Shown here: piece by piece, positions 1-8,709 of the stretch
Layout of the letters: the number at the start of each line of letters is the position of its first letter
How positions within the stretch are numbered: position 1 is the first letter of the stretch
Assembly (NCBI RefSeq): GCF_965223285.1
Contig: NZ_OZ244997.1
Location: 5,580,001 to 5,644,000 of the forward strand
DNA: 64,000 nucleotides
Source of the DNA: Leptofilum sp965223285
Lineage (GTDB): Bacteria; Chloroflexota; Anaerolineae; Promineifilales; Promineifilaceae
Direction: 5' to 3'
Notes under the pieces: model-generated
Seen by the model: only the letters and a program-made list of their open reading frames with translations
What the model was told of the DNA's origin: nothing
Databases searched by the model: none
Position numbers and translations under genes: made by a program

Positions 1-206
1 AGTTGGGGGATGGGGAGAAATGGGTGCCCACCACTAAGTATGGCCATACGTTCCCTCGCTTTTTTACTTTTTGGCAGCCAGAAACAATGGATCGGTTGTT
101 GGAAACGGCCGCTTTCCACATCATTGACGGTTGGGAAGAGCTGAAAAAAAGGGATACGTGGCTGGTGCGATTGGCCCAAAAATTGAAAACGGAGGCTGGC
201 AGATGA
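1..206 (+). CDS. C-terminal end of a probable SAM-dependent methyltransferase (partial)
   Basis: The reading frame is already open at the left edge, so the gene starts outside the window. The visible 67 residues include RFFTFW followed by a helix (ETMDRLLETAAF) and end with DTWLVRLAQK. This matches the usual last strand-helix-strand of class I methyltransferases, which often read R-x-F-x-x-W, then a leucine-rich helix ending in AGF. The catalytic part is not visible, so the family call is an inference from the tail alone. The stop overlaps the next start in an ATGA arrangement, which suggests translational coupling to the nucleotidyltransferase gene. Confidence 0.5.
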   Translation, partial: LGDGEKWVPTTKYGHTFPRFFTFWQPETMDRLLETAAFHIIDGWEELKKRDTWLVRLAQKLKTEAGR

Positions 207-1009
207 ATTTAGCCAGATACAATCGCTTTACAGATGAGTTGAAACGGAAGCTGGACGGTGACCCTCGCGTGCTGGGGCTAGTTGCGCTTGGATCAATGGC
301 GCAGCTGGATTATCAACCAGACGAATGGTCTGACCACGACTTTTTCGTCATTACCATTCAGGGCGTTCAGGAAGATATGCGTCAGGATCTGTCCTGGCTG
401 CCCCATGCCGACGATCTGGTTTTTCACTTCCGCGAAACTGAGCATGGCGTGAAGGCACTTTACCAAGGCGGGCATCTGCTGGAATTTGCCGTCTTTAATG
501 AAGATGAACTGCGAATGGCTCGGCTAAATCGGTATCGGGTGCTGCTAGACAAGGCCGAGCTAACCCCAAGACTGGCGGATCTGGAACTGGCAACGCAGGA
601 TTTTGTGGCTCACGGTCGTTCTGATCCCGAAAAGCGTTTTGCCGAATTTTTGATGAACATTTACGTAGGCGTGGGGCGGCAGGCGCGTGGCGAACTGTTG
701 AGCGGTCGCCAATTCATCAAAACGTTTGCACTGATTCACTTGCTGCACATGCTGGCTGAGTTTTTGCCTGCCGAAGAAGATCATCTGCTGGACAACCTTG
801 ATCCGTTCCGCCGCTTTGAGCGCGTATACCCGGCAACAGGCAAGGAGCTAAACCAAATTTTAGACCAGGATACGCTAAAAGCGGCTGAGAGTCTGTTGCT
901 GGTCGCTACGCTTCATTTGCGGCCGTACCTACCCAACTACCCAGAAACGGCCGTTGCCGAAGTGCAGGCATTCATTAAAAAAGCAAAAGAGGAACCACCC
1001 CTTGACTGA
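203..1009 (+). CDS. Nucleotidyltransferase-fold protein
   Basis: This 268-residue protein carries a nucleotidyltransferase signature near residues 28-50: LGS, then SDHDFFV, giving the Gly-Ser and paired Asp residues that bind metal and nucleotide. A helical C-terminal half follows, as in aminoglycoside adenylyltransferases and related stand-alone enzymes. I start it at the ATG at 203, which has GGAGG eight bases upstream and overlaps the stop of the preceding gene. An upstream in-frame ATG at 131 would overlap that gene heavily. The substrate cannot be told from the sequence. The end overlaps the TTG start of the phosphatase gene, so the first three genes probably form one transcript. Confidence 0.75.
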   Translation: MNLARYNRFTDELKRKLDGDPRVLGLVALGSMAQLDYQPDEWSDHDFFVITIQGVQEDMRQDLSWLPHADDLVFHFRETEHGVKALYQGGHLLEFAVFNEDELRMARLNRYRVLLDKAELTPRLADLELATQDFVAHGRSDPEKRFAEFLMNIYVGVGRQARGELLSGRQFIKTFALIHLLHMLAEFLPAEEDHLLDNLDPFRRFERVYPATGKELNQILDQDTLKAAESLLLVATLHLRPYLPNYPETAVAEVQAFIKKAKEEPPLD

Positions 1010-1610
1010 TCTCACCATTTTGCTCACCCGCCACGGCCAAACCGATTGGAACAAAGCAGGCCGCTGGCAAGGCCACGCCGATATTCCCCTTAACGAAACC
1101 GGGCAGCAGCAAGCCAACGCGCTTTGCCAACGGCTGCAAAGCTGGCCCATTGAGGCAATTTACACCAGTGATTTGCAGCGTTGCGTGCAAACGGCCGTTC
1201 CCCTGGCAAATGCCCTCAAGCTCAAACCCATTCTCACCCAACTTTGGCGCGAGCGAGACGTAGGCGACTTTAGCGGCCTGACCGGTGAGCAGGCCCGCGA
1301 GCAATACCCGGAAATATGGGCCAAATCAGTGCGGGGCATGGTTGATCCGCCTAACGGAGAGCCATTTGTTGAGGTGCGCCGCCGTGCCTTGCGCGCTTTT
1401 GAGAGCATCGTTGAAGCGCACAGCGAGGGCACGGTGCTAGTGGTAACGCATGGTGGCTTGCTACACGCTCTGTTAGGGCAGGTAATGGGGATCGATGCAG
1501 GACTTTACGGCCGTTTCTCCATGCGCGGTAACACTGGCCTCAGCATCGTTGAAGTGAACAGTCGCGGCCCTGTTGTCGTGCGCCTGAACGACACCAGCCA
1601 TCTGGAATAA
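1002..1610 (+). CDS. Histidine phosphatase family protein (phosphoglycerate mutase-like)
   Basis: A 202-residue protein with the histidine-phosphatase hallmark LTRHGQTDWN near residues 7-16, where the first His is the phospho-acceptor. The second catalytic His is in VVTHGG near residue 147. An RERDVGDFSG segment supplies the usual acidic/arginine pocket. Such enzymes remove phosphate from small metabolites (sugar phosphates, cobalamin or nucleotide intermediates); the substrate here is not known. I choose TTG at 1002 as start because AGAGGA lies about ten bases upstream and the site overlaps the previous stop. An in-frame ATG at 954 would extend into the preceding gene. A hairpin repeat follows the stop. 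Confidence 0.85.
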   Translation: MTDLTILLTRHGQTDWNKAGRWQGHADIPLNETGQQQANALCQRLQSWPIEAIYTSDLQRCVQTAVPLANALKLKPILTQLWRERDVGDFSGLTGEQAREQYPEIWAKSVRGMVDPPNGEPFVEVRRRALRAFESIVEAHSEGTVLVVTHGGLLHALLGQVMGIDAGLYGRFSMRGNTGLSIVEVNSRGPVVVRLNDTSHLE

Positions 1611-1617
1611 CAATTAC

Positions 1618-1684
1618 GAGATTGGAGACTGGAGATTAGAGATTCAAGGTACCCTCCAATCTCTAATCTAAAGTCTCCGGTCTC
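1618..1684. repeat. Imperfect inverted repeat, possible terminator
   Basis: Two arms of about 27 bases, both containing GGAGACT and AGATTAGAGATT in opposite orientation, surround a short KpnI-like GGTACC centre. The transcript would fold into a long hairpin, followed by a short A-rich stretch. It lies between the phosphatase and the M20 peptidase gene. It looks like one of the small hairpin repeats scattered through this window and may also end the upstream transcript. Confidence 0.7.
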
Positions 1685-1712
1685 AAAAAATCAATTCCCA
1701 AAAGGACAAACA

Positions 1713-3104
1713 ATGACATTGCAAATCTCAAACCCCATCTGGGGCAAAATCGACGCCCATATTGACAACAATGTAGATTACTGGATTAAACAACTGGCGC
1801 GTCTGTGCGCCCAGCCAAGCGTTTCGGCGACGAATGAAGGGATTGATGAATGCGCTGAGCTGGTTGCTACTATGCTGGATGAGCAAGGTTTTCGCGCCGA
1901 AGTGATGCCCTCGGATGGGTATCCAGTGGTGTATGCTGAGGCATTTGGAGAGGGAGACGGCCGTTCCGACAAAACGCTCCTCTTCTACCTTCATTACGAT
2001 GTACAGCCCGCCGATTCATTGGAACTGTGGGATTCGCCACCGTTTGAACTCACGGAGCGAGACGGCAAATATTACGCACGCGGCATCAGCGATGACAAAG
2101 GGCATATCATCTGCCGCTTGGCTGCCCTGGCAGCGGTGAAGGATGCGCTGGGTGGCCTCCCTTGCAACGTGAAATTTATCATTGAGGGAGAAGAGGAGAT
2201 TGGTAGCTCCAACATGCCCGCTTTTGTGGAAAAGCACAAAGAGAAGTTGGCCGCCGATGCCTGCATTTGGGAATTTGGCGGTGTCGATTATGAGGAACGG
2301 CCGTCTCAGGCGTTGGGGATGCGCGGGATTTGTTTTGTGGAATTGTCTGTGCAAACTGCCTCAATTGATGCCCATTCTGGTCTTGGTGGCTCGATTTTCC
2401 CTAACGCAGCCTGGCGGCTCACCTGGGCACTTAGCACCCTCAAAGACCAAAACGAGCGCATTCTTATTCCCGGCTTTTACGACAATGTGCAGCCGCCTAG
2501 CGAGCGAGATTTGGAACTCCTGGCAGTCATGCCGTCTGAGGCGGCGCAGCTTAAAGAGATGTTTAATCTAGACGGATTTTTGTTGGGTATGACGGATAGT
2601 TTGGAATGGAAGAAAACGGCCGTTTTTGAACCCACCTGCACCATTTGCGGCCTCACGTCTGGCTATCAGGGGCCAGGTTCCAAAACAGTGCTGCCTGCCA
2701 AGGCAAGTGCCAAGATCGACTTCCGCCTCGTTCCCAACCAAACGCCAGAAGAAGTGGTTAGCAAATTGCGGGCGCATCTGGATGCCAACGGCTTCTCGGA
2801 TGTAGAAATTACGCTCCATGGTGGTGGCCGACCGGCCAAAGTAGATCCGGATGATCCCTTTGTGCAGTTGACGAATGAAACGGCCGAAATTGTCTACGGC
2901 AAAGAGCCTAACGTGGCACCAATGATTGGCGGCAGCGGGCCAAACTACCCGTTCATTCATACACTAGGGTTGCCGTTGGTGGCGGCTGGCGTGGGCTACC
3001 CTGGCAGCCAGGTACATGCCCCCAACGAAAACATGCGCCTCGATTATTTCTTGCTAGGCACCAAACACACCGCCCGCATCATCGAGCAATTCGCCAAAGG
3101 GTAA
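1713..3104 (+). CDS. M20 family metallopeptidase (dipeptidase-like)
   Basis: A 463-residue cytoplasmic zinc peptidase. Metal-site motifs appear in the family order: LHYDVQP near residue 93 (His ligand, catalytic Asp), ARGISDDKG near 125 (bridging Asp), EGEEEIGS near 160 (catalytic Glu and Glu ligand), and a late His in SQVHAPNE near 433. The length fits M20 dipeptidases and the dimerisation domain inserted in the middle. It probably hydrolyses dipeptides or N-acyl amino acids. The ATG start is preceded by AAAAGGACAA. The gene stands alone on the plus strand, bounded by hairpin repeats on both sides, so it is probably transcribed by itself. Confidence 0.9.
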   Translation: MTLQISNPIWGKIDAHIDNNVDYWIKQLARLCAQPSVSATNEGIDECAELVATMLDEQGFRAEVMPSDGYPVVYAEAFGEGDGRSDKTLLFYLHYDVQPADSLELWDSPPFELTERDGKYYARGISDDKGHIICRLAALAAVKDALGGLPCNVKFIIEGEEEIGSSNMPAFVEKHKEKLAADACIWEFGGVDYEERPSQALGMRGICFVELSVQTASIDAHSGLGGSIFPNAAWRLTWALSTLKDQNERILIPGFYDNVQPPSERDLELLAVMPSEAAQLKEMFNLDGFLLGMTDSLEWKKTAVFEPTCTICGLTSGYQGPGSKTVLPAKASAKIDFRLVPNQTPEEVVSKLRAHLDANGFSDVEITLHGGGRPAKVDPDDPFVQLTNETAEIVYGKEPNVAPMIGGSGPNYPFIHTLGLPLVAAGVGYPGSQVHAPNENMRLDYFLLGTKHTARIIEQFAKG

Positions 3105-3106
3105 TT

Positions 3107-3241
3107 TTAGCCACAGAGGACACGGAGATTTTTGAGGTGTTGAGCTAGAGGTATTTAGTTGCGGTTAGCATATCTGGGTACAAGCAATACGATCTAGGGT
3201 TTGATCAACCTCTCTTTTCCCTCTGTCTGCTCTGTAGCTAA
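3107..3241. repeat. Small element with inverted CACAGAGG-type arms
   Basis: The left arm begins TTAGCCACAGAGGACAC, and the right arm on the other strand reads TTAGCTACAGAGCAGAC. The roughly 32-base arms match at most positions and enclose about 70 unrelated bases. The same arm sequence occurs inside 4306-4327 and in a second paired element at 16789-16937. The right arm contains the stop codon of the minus-strand gene that follows. No coding potential is seen. It may be a non-autonomous mobile element. Confidence 0.6.
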
Positions 3242-4344
3242 TTCCTAATCCTATAAATGGTGCCAGTACGGTAGTCGGAGACGAGGAGTCTGCCATCTGG
3301 GGTGGGGAGCAGGTGCTGAGGATTTTGGATGCCGGTGAGGAAAGTGCTGCTGGTTCCGGTGAAACGGCCGTTCCCATCCACCTCAATCTGTACGGCCATT
3401 ACTTCCCCCGTTAGCCACAAAGCTACCAGCAAGACCGAATCGTCCCACGGCGCAACCGCGATGCTGGTGGGCGTAGATTGCGGCGGAAAAAGAGCAGCAG
3501 GCAGTTCCGTTTGGGTGCAAATTTCTGACGAGCCTTCCCGATTTAAGGCCGGTTCCTGCTTGCCAAAACATTGCGGCCAGCCGTAATCGCCACCTGTAAC
3601 AACCAGATTCAGCTCCTCCGGCGGCTGGCCCTCAAAATCGGTTCCAGTTACGCTGCCGTCGCCAATTTCTGTAATCCAGAGACGGCCGTTTCCATCGAAC
3701 ACGTGCGCATATGCATTCTTCAAGCCAGTTGCCAGCACGGCGGGATTGTCTGGTTGGTTGGGATCAAGCTGCCACAAAATGCCAGAGCCATCGCTGGCGC
3801 GGTTGCCACTGCGTCGCCCGCTGGTTTCGTATAGCAAATGGCCGTTTGGGGTGACTGTGAGTGTGCCGTTGGAACGGCCGTTATTTGGCATGTTGGTGAG
3901 AATTATTTTCGGCGTTTGCGGCTTTAATGCCTCGTCCAGACTGGCGCGAAGCAGATGGTCTTTTGTCGCAATCCACAAAGCGCCGCCCAGCACGGCGATG
4001 CCCGTTGGTTTGTTTAGCCCTTCCAGCAAAACCTCCTGGCTATTGGATGCCAAATCAACCGCGACTACCTGCCCGGCTTCATCACTTTCCCCTTCAAACA
4101 GCTGAGCTACCCAAAGACGGCCGTCTGGACCCCAAATCATCTGCGTGGGGCCAGATAAGCCAGAGGCAGCAATTTCTGCGGTAAAGCCATCGGGGAGGGT
4201 GAGATTTGCAGTGGGAGAAGTTGTGGGTGGAACGGCAAATTCTGCGGCATTGCTACAACCAGCCAGGAGCAACACAACCACAATGAGAACCAGCCAACCT
4301 CTAAACCCTCTGTGTCCTCTGTGGCAAATGTAGCAAAAATTCAC
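3238..4344 (-). CDS. PQQ-type sugar dehydrogenase-like beta-propeller lipoprotein
   Basis: A 368-residue exported protein. A signal peptide ends in LLLAGCS, a lipobox, so it is predicted to be membrane-anchored outside the cell. The rest is a beta-propeller with repeated PDGRLW/GNGRLW strands and the segment GGDYGWPQC typical of soluble glucose/sorbosone dehydrogenases and HHIP-like proteins. It may oxidise an aldose using PQQ, though many relatives have no proven activity. The start is GTG at 4344, overlapping the upstream stop as GTGA. The positively charged start of the signal peptide is encoded by a dispersed CACAGAGG repeat, which is unusual. It is the last gene of a four-gene minus-strand operon. 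Confidence 0.75.
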   Translation of the reverse strand: MNFCYICHRGHRGFRGWLVLIVVVLLLAGCSNAAEFAVPPTTSPTANLTLPDGFTAEIAASGLSGPTQMIWGPDGRLWVAQLFEGESDEAGQVVAVDLASNSQEVLLEGLNKPTGIAVLGGALWIATKDHLLRASLDEALKPQTPKIILTNMPNNGRSNGTLTVTPNGHLLYETSGRRSGNRASDGSGILWQLDPNQPDNPAVLATGLKNAYAHVFDGNGRLWITEIGDGSVTGTDFEGQPPEELNLVVTGGDYGWPQCFGKQEPALNREGSSEICTQTELPAALFPPQSTPTSIAVAPWDDSVLLVALWLTGEVMAVQIEVDGNGRFTGTSSTFLTGIQNPQHLLPTPDGRLLVSDYRTGTIYRIRN

Positions 4345-5768
4345 GCCTTCGCCGCCATCTCTTCGCCAAAGCCCAGCAGTGCTTTCACCCGCTCATCGTT
4401 GGGGGCTTCTGCATATACACGGAGGACAGGTTCGGTGCCGGACGGCCGTATCAATAGCCAGCTCCCATCATTCAAATAATATTTTACCCCATCCACCGTC
4501 TGCACATCTTCCACCGCCACGCCTGCAATTGATGACGGAGCCAGATTGAGCAGCATTTCCACCATGCGGGCTTTCTCGACAGGGCGGGTTAACCTCATGT
4601 CCGTCCGGGCATATTGGGCTGGGCCAAATTGCGCCAGTAAATCGTCAACCAGCTCATGCAGCGGGGCTTTGGCTGCCGCCATCACTTCCAGCAGCAGCAG
4701 CCCCATCAACACCCCATCACCCTCTGGAATGTGTCCCTGAATGCTCATGCCGCCAGACTCCTCGCCACCCATCACCACGCCGTTGGCAATCATCAAATCA
4801 GAAATATGGTTGAAGCCAACAGGCGTCTCGATCATTTCCAGGCTGTTCTGGGCGGCAATACGGTCAATCATGCGGGTAGTGGAAACGGTGCGTACCACTT
4901 TGCCCTGCAAGCCACGCTTTTCCAGCAGATAGCGCAGCACCAAGGCAAAAATGCGGTGCGGATCGACAAAATTGCCTTGCGAATCCACCGCGCCAATGCG
5001 GTCGGCGTCTCCGTCAGTTGCCAAGCCCACCGCCCAATGCCCACTCTGAATGGTGGACATGAGCAGCCCCAAATGGCGGGCAATCGGTTCTGGGTGGATG
5101 CCGCCAAAGCCAGGATTCATCTCGTGGCGGATGTTGTGGACATGCGTTCGGCCGCGTGCCAGCATCTCGCTAAATGCACCACGCCCAGAGCCAAACATGC
5201 CGTCCGCCACCACGCGCAGCTCTCCGCCGGACACGATGTCTAAATCAACCAGCCCACTGAGATGCTCGTAATATGCCCAGGATGGGTCGAATTTGTGGAC
5301 GCGATCTCGGCGAATTGCTTCGTCCAAATCCATCAGGTTGGGACCGCGCCCGCTAGAGAGATTGCGATCTAGCAGCCGCTCGACCCGCTGGTGATGGGAC
5401 GGGCTGGCGGCACCACCGTGACAAGATTTGAGCTTGATACCGTTGTAGCGAGGGGCATTATGGCTGGCGGTGATCATGACTCCAGCCGTGGCATTTTTGT
5501 TTAGCACGGCATAGCTGATGGCTGGCGTGGGCGTGTCGGCGCGAGCCAGCCAGGTGTCGATGCGGTTAGCGGCCATCACGCGGGCCACTTCCGCCGCGTA
5601 CCGATCAGATAAAAAGCGCGTGTCGAAGCCAACCACCACACTGGGGTCAGTAGCATTCTCTTCGCGGATGTAGTCGGCGATAGCTTGGGCGACCAGGCGC
5701 AAATTGCCAAAAGTAAACGTTTCACTGATGACGGCACGCCAGCCGTCGGTGCCAAATTTTATGGTCAT
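4341..5768 (-). CDS. Phosphohexomutase (phosphoglucomutase/phosphomannomutase family)
   Basis: A 475-residue cytoplasmic enzyme that interconverts hexose 1- and 6-phosphates. The family motifs are in order: FGTDGWR at the N-terminus, the phosphoserine loop ITASHN near residue 100, the Mg-binding DGDADR near 243, the sugar-binding GGEESGG near 325, and the phosphate-binding RPSGTEPVLRVY near the C-terminus. ATG at 5768 has GGA a few bases upstream. The stop overlaps the following gene by four bases. Together with glycerate kinase and a solute-binding protein it forms a carbohydrate-related operon. Glucose versus mannose specificity cannot be read from the motifs. Confidence 0.9.
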   Translation of the reverse strand: MTIKFGTDGWRAVISETFTFGNLRLVAQAIADYIREENATDPSVVVGFDTRFLSDRYAAEVARVMAANRIDTWLARADTPTPAISYAVLNKNATAGVMITASHNAPRYNGIKLKSCHGGAASPSHHQRVERLLDRNLSSGRGPNLMDLDEAIRRDRVHKFDPSWAYYEHLSGLVDLDIVSGGELRVVADGMFGSGRGAFSEMLARGRTHVHNIRHEMNPGFGGIHPEPIARHLGLLMSTIQSGHWAVGLATDGDADRIGAVDSQGNFVDPHRIFALVLRYLLEKRGLQGKVVRTVSTTRMIDRIAAQNSLEMIETPVGFNHISDLMIANGVVMGGEESGGMSIQGHIPEGDGVLMGLLLLEVMAAAKAPLHELVDDLLAQFGPAQYARTDMRLTRPVEKARMVEMLLNLAPSSIAGVAVEDVQTVDGVKYYLNDGSWLLIRPSGTEPVLRVYAEAPNDERVKALLGFGEEMAAKA

Positions 5769-5785
5769 TCTATATTCCTATTGCT

Positions 5786-5811
5786 AGAGACGTTGCATTG
5801 CAACGTCTCTA
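5786..5811. terminator. Perfect hairpin between glycerate kinase and phosphohexomutase genes
   Basis: AGAGACGTTGCA is followed almost directly by its reverse complement, giving a 12-bp stem with a one-base loop. It covers the stop codon of the glycerate kinase gene and sits about 20 bases upstream of the next start. There is no run of T, so it may act as an mRNA stability or attenuation element, or simply be a dispersed palindromic repeat. Confidence 0.6.
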
Positions 5812-7077
5812 CGTGTAATTCAAAATAAGGATTAAATCATTCACATTCGTGCCGGTAGGGCCAGTTTTGATAAGATGTGGCCCGTTTAAAGCCGCATCTT
5901 GTTGGGCAAAATAGGTGTAGCTATCGTTGTTGTTCAAGTAGGCCAGTGCAGCTTGCTTTTCTGTCACAGTTTGCCCAGTCACCGTTGCGCCGGCTACGCC
6001 GCTAGTGCCATCGTCGCCGTCGGTAGCAAAGCTGGTGATCGTTCGGTTGTCCCACCCTTCAAGCCCGATGGCGGCTGCTAATGCCGTTTCCAGATTGCGC
6101 CCACCAATCCCATTGCCACGTAGGGTGACGGTCGTTTCGCCACCGAGCAAGGTGGCACTTTGGGGCGGGGCATCTTTGGCCAAGGCGGCGGCAAATTGGC
6201 CCACTTCTCGCGCCTCGCCTTCCAGTTTTGTGGTGAGCAGGCGAGTGTGAAAGCCGAGTTTCTCTGCTTTGGCTGCCGCCGCCTGGACCGACTGTTGGAT
6301 ACTGCCGATGATGACATTGTCGAGGACATTGGTTGGGGACCGCACGTCAGATCCTGCATGGCCAATATCTTGCAAAGCGATTCCATATCGTTCCAAAATG
6401 GCAATGGCGTCGTTTGCTGTTTCTTGTGTGGCAACCGTCGGGCCGCTGCCGATACTGGCTAGATCGTTGCCGACCACATCGCTGAGGATGAGGCTGAGTA
6501 CATATGCTGGTGCTGCCAGTCGTGCCAGGCCGCCCCCTTTTACCCGATCCAACTGGCGACGGACGGTGTTGAGCTCTTGAATAGTGCAGCCGCTAGCGAG
6601 CAATGCTTGGGTAATCCCCTGCATCTTTGCCAAGGGCAGCAAGGGTTGGGTGAACAAGGCGGACGCGCCGCCGGAGATGAGGCACAGGACAAGGTCGTTT
6701 GCGGTAAGGTTGTGAAGGGTTTGTAGTAGATTTTGTGTGGCCTCAATGCTTTTTTCGCCCGGCACGGGATGGTTGCCTTCATAAGCAGGCAGAGGGAATT
6801 TGGTTTCCTCTGGCAAATGTTTGGCCAAAATACCACCGCCAGCAACGGCCGTTTCTCCCACAATTTCCACGGCTGCCAGGGCCATCGGTACAGCCGCTTT
6901 GCCGATGCTGAGGATGAACAGACGGCCGTTTGTCAGGTCAAATTGGTGCGAGCCAATGGTAAGGAGGTTGCCTTTTTTGTGGAGATGGTTGGCAACGGCC
7001 GTTTGCGGGTCAGCTTGTTCCAGAGCAGCGTTGATGATAGCTTGAATATCCTCTCTATATTGGTTGAAGTCGGGCAT
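5809..7077 (-). CDS. Glycerate 2-kinase (DUF4147/MOFRL family)
   Basis: A 422-residue cytoplasmic kinase that phosphorylates D-glycerate to 2-phosphoglycerate. The N-terminal domain shows LSIGKAAVPMA and LISGGASAL (residues ~55-140). The C-terminal MOFRL domain shows GGETTVTLRGNGIGGRN and FATDGDDGTSG (~320-375). Length fits the family. It starts six bases after the stop of the solute-binding lipoprotein gene and lacks a clear ribosome-binding site, so it is probably translated by coupling. It could feed glycerate from sugar-acid or glyoxylate breakdown into glycolysis next to the mutase. Confidence 0.9.
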   Translation of the reverse strand: MPDFNQYREDIQAIINAALEQADPQTAVANHLHKKGNLLTIGSHQFDLTNGRLFILSIGKAAVPMALAAVEIVGETAVAGGGILAKHLPEETKFPLPAYEGNHPVPGEKSIEATQNLLQTLHNLTANDLVLCLISGGASALFTQPLLPLAKMQGITQALLASGCTIQELNTVRRQLDRVKGGGLARLAAPAYVLSLILSDVVGNDLASIGSGPTVATQETANDAIAILERYGIALQDIGHAGSDVRSPTNVLDNVIIGSIQQSVQAAAAKAEKLGFHTRLLTTKLEGEAREVGQFAAALAKDAPPQSATLLGGETTVTLRGNGIGGRNLETALAAAIGLEGWDNRTITSFATDGDDGTSGVAGATVTGQTVTEKQAALAYLNNNDSYTYFAQQDAALNGPHLIKTGPTGTNVNDLILILNYT

Positions 7078-7083
7078 AATTGT

Positions 7084-8415
7084 CTACTGTTGCAGCGCAG
7101 CGACTGCTTCCTCGGCTGCGGTTTGAGGGGATTTGGTTAGCGTAATTACATCAAAAACGGCATTGTTGAGAATGGTCATGAGATTGCTGCCGGGGCTGAT
7201 AGGCAGCGGGCTGGCCTGGCTAAGCTGACCGCTAGCAAACGCTTTGTAGCTGTCGTCATCTGGCCAGAACATGAACGCAGCTTGCCGGGCGGGCAGGTAA
7301 CCGCTGGCGTAGCTCCATTCGCCTAAATTCTGGCTTTCAATGAGCGCGTTTAGCAACGCCGCTGCCAGCTCTCGTTGCGTGGGGTCAGCCGTGCTAATGG
7401 CCCAGGCCCAGCCAGAGACCAGTGGGGTCAGCTGACGATCTAGCCCGGGAACGGCCGTTGCCTGAAACACCCCATCTGCATCCCGCTGCTGTAAAAATTG
7501 CTCACTGTTGGTTAACGCCACGGAAGCCGTACCAGCTTGTAGCAGGGGCCACGTTTCTTGCAGGGTCACATAATTGCTGCTTTGGTCTAAAATGAGGCCA
7601 AGATTTTCAGCAATCAGTAGCTGCTCCAATGCGGCGGTTAACGGCTGAAGCTGCAAGGCTTGCTGTCCGGCATCATTGACGAGCGTGCCGCCTGCCGCCA
7701 GATAGAGCTGTAGACCCAGTTTGGAACCAGCAATGCCGTTGGCCGGAAAGACAAAGCTGTATGGCTGCTCGGCAAAAAGCTGCCAGCTGCTGGAAATGGT
7801 ATCGGTAACAACCCGGCTGTTGTATGCCAGATGGGGTAACCCGGTTAGCACAAATGGGTAGCCGCCAACCTGATTTTCCTCGAGAACCAGGTTCAGGGCG
7901 GCTGGATACAAATCTTCCAGTAAGCTGGTTTCAATAAGGCCGCCCAGCGGATAAACAAGTTCTTCAGATTGGGCCAAACCAAGCTGATCGATAGGAATGG
8001 CAACAAGGTCTGGCAAAATGTCTGGGGCGACGGCGCGACCCGTACGTAAATAGTTCAGAATGCCGCTTTGGCCGCTTACCGATTTTTGTTCGATGGTAAG
8101 ATCTAAATCAGGATTGTTGTTGCGAAAGGTGGCAAGTTGGGCGTTTAGAACGGCCGCTCCTGCATCGGTTGGGATGGCAATTTCTGGGGGTAGCCAAACA
8201 CGTAAAGACGGCCGTGTGTCTGTAATCGGTGTAGATGGAATGGCAATATCGGGAGTGGTGTCAGTGGCGGGGGTGCTGGTGGCAACGGCCGTTTCACTAT
8301 CTGTTGCGTTCGGGTCTGTTTCTTCCGGAGATGTCTGGTTGAAGCTGTTGGCTAAATCACAACCAGCCATGATTAAAAGCAGCATGATGAGCAACAAAGA
8401 TACCTTCTTATTCAT
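7084..8415 (-). CDS. Extracellular solute-binding lipoprotein (ABC transporter, family 1-like)
   Basis: About 443 residues. A signal peptide ends in LIMAGC, a lipobox, so the mature protein is lipid-anchored on the outer face of the membrane. A Thr/Pro/Ser-rich linker (~30-75) follows, then a periplasmic-binding-protein type II fold (VWLPPEIAIP, GILNYLRTG, DLVAIP). The start is the internal ATG at 8415 (MNKKVSLLL), since the 15 codons upstream do not look like a signal peptide. No permease or ATPase genes are adjacent, so it either uses a remote transporter or works as a sensor. It is the first gene of the operon with glycerate kinase and phosphohexomutase. Confidence 0.75.
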   Translation of the reverse strand: MNKKVSLLLIMLLLIMAGCDLANSFNQTSPEETDPNATDSETAVATSTPATDTTPDIAIPSTPITDTRPSLRVWLPPEIAIPTDAGAAVLNAQLATFRNNNPDLDLTIEQKSVSGQSGILNYLRTGRAVAPDILPDLVAIPIDQLGLAQSEELVYPLGGLIETSLLEDLYPAALNLVLEENQVGGYPFVLTGLPHLAYNSRVVTDTISSSWQLFAEQPYSFVFPANGIAGSKLGLQLYLAAGGTLVNDAGQQALQLQPLTAALEQLLIAENLGLILDQSSNYVTLQETWPLLQAGTASVALTNSEQFLQQRDADGVFQATAVPGLDRQLTPLVSGWAWAISTADPTQRELAAALLNALIESQNLGEWSYASGYLPARQAAFMFWPDDDSYKAFASGQLSQASPLPISPGSNLMTILNNAVFDVITLTKSPQTAAEEAVAALQQ

Positions 8416-8608
8416 GCACCAAAGTATACCTTTGATTACCCATTTGAGCATTTGCGCCATGTCGCTGCTTAGGATATTCTTTGCCTATGATATTTACTTC
8501 TTGGTTCGATCGTCGATATTCTGCAGCCATTCGTTTTGGCTCTATCTCGCCGCGTCCCAATATCGGTGCGCCTCCTGAGTGAATATTATGTAAACTTAGA
8601 TAGTTTTC

Positions 8609-8646
8609 AAGGCCGAGGCGATTTTTAGCCTCGGCCTTTTTGTTTT
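8609..8646. terminator. Intrinsic terminator
   Basis: AAGGCCGAGGC and its reverse complement form an 11-bp GC-rich stem with an 8-base loop, followed by CTTTTTGTTTT. It lies between the divergent starts of the solute-binding lipoprotein and the ABC-F gene, roughly 65-100 bases before the latter. It could end a short leader or non-coding transcript, or attenuate the ABC-F gene. Confidence 0.8.
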
Positions 8647-8653
8647 AAATCAT

Positions 8654-8682
8654 GCGTTTGGAGGCTGGCAACCTCCAAACGC
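8654..8682 (+). promoter_or_regulatory. Leader hairpin upstream of ABC-F gene
   Basis: GCGTTTGGAGG and CCTCCAAACGC form a perfect 11-bp stem around a 7-base loop, ending 28 bases before the ABC-F start. ABC-F resistance or translation-factor genes are often controlled by leader hairpins, so with the terminator just upstream this may be an attenuation region. It could also be one of the dispersed hairpin repeats. Confidence 0.4.
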
Positions 8683-8709
8683 CAGCCCCAATCAGCACAA
8701 TCGGAGCAA

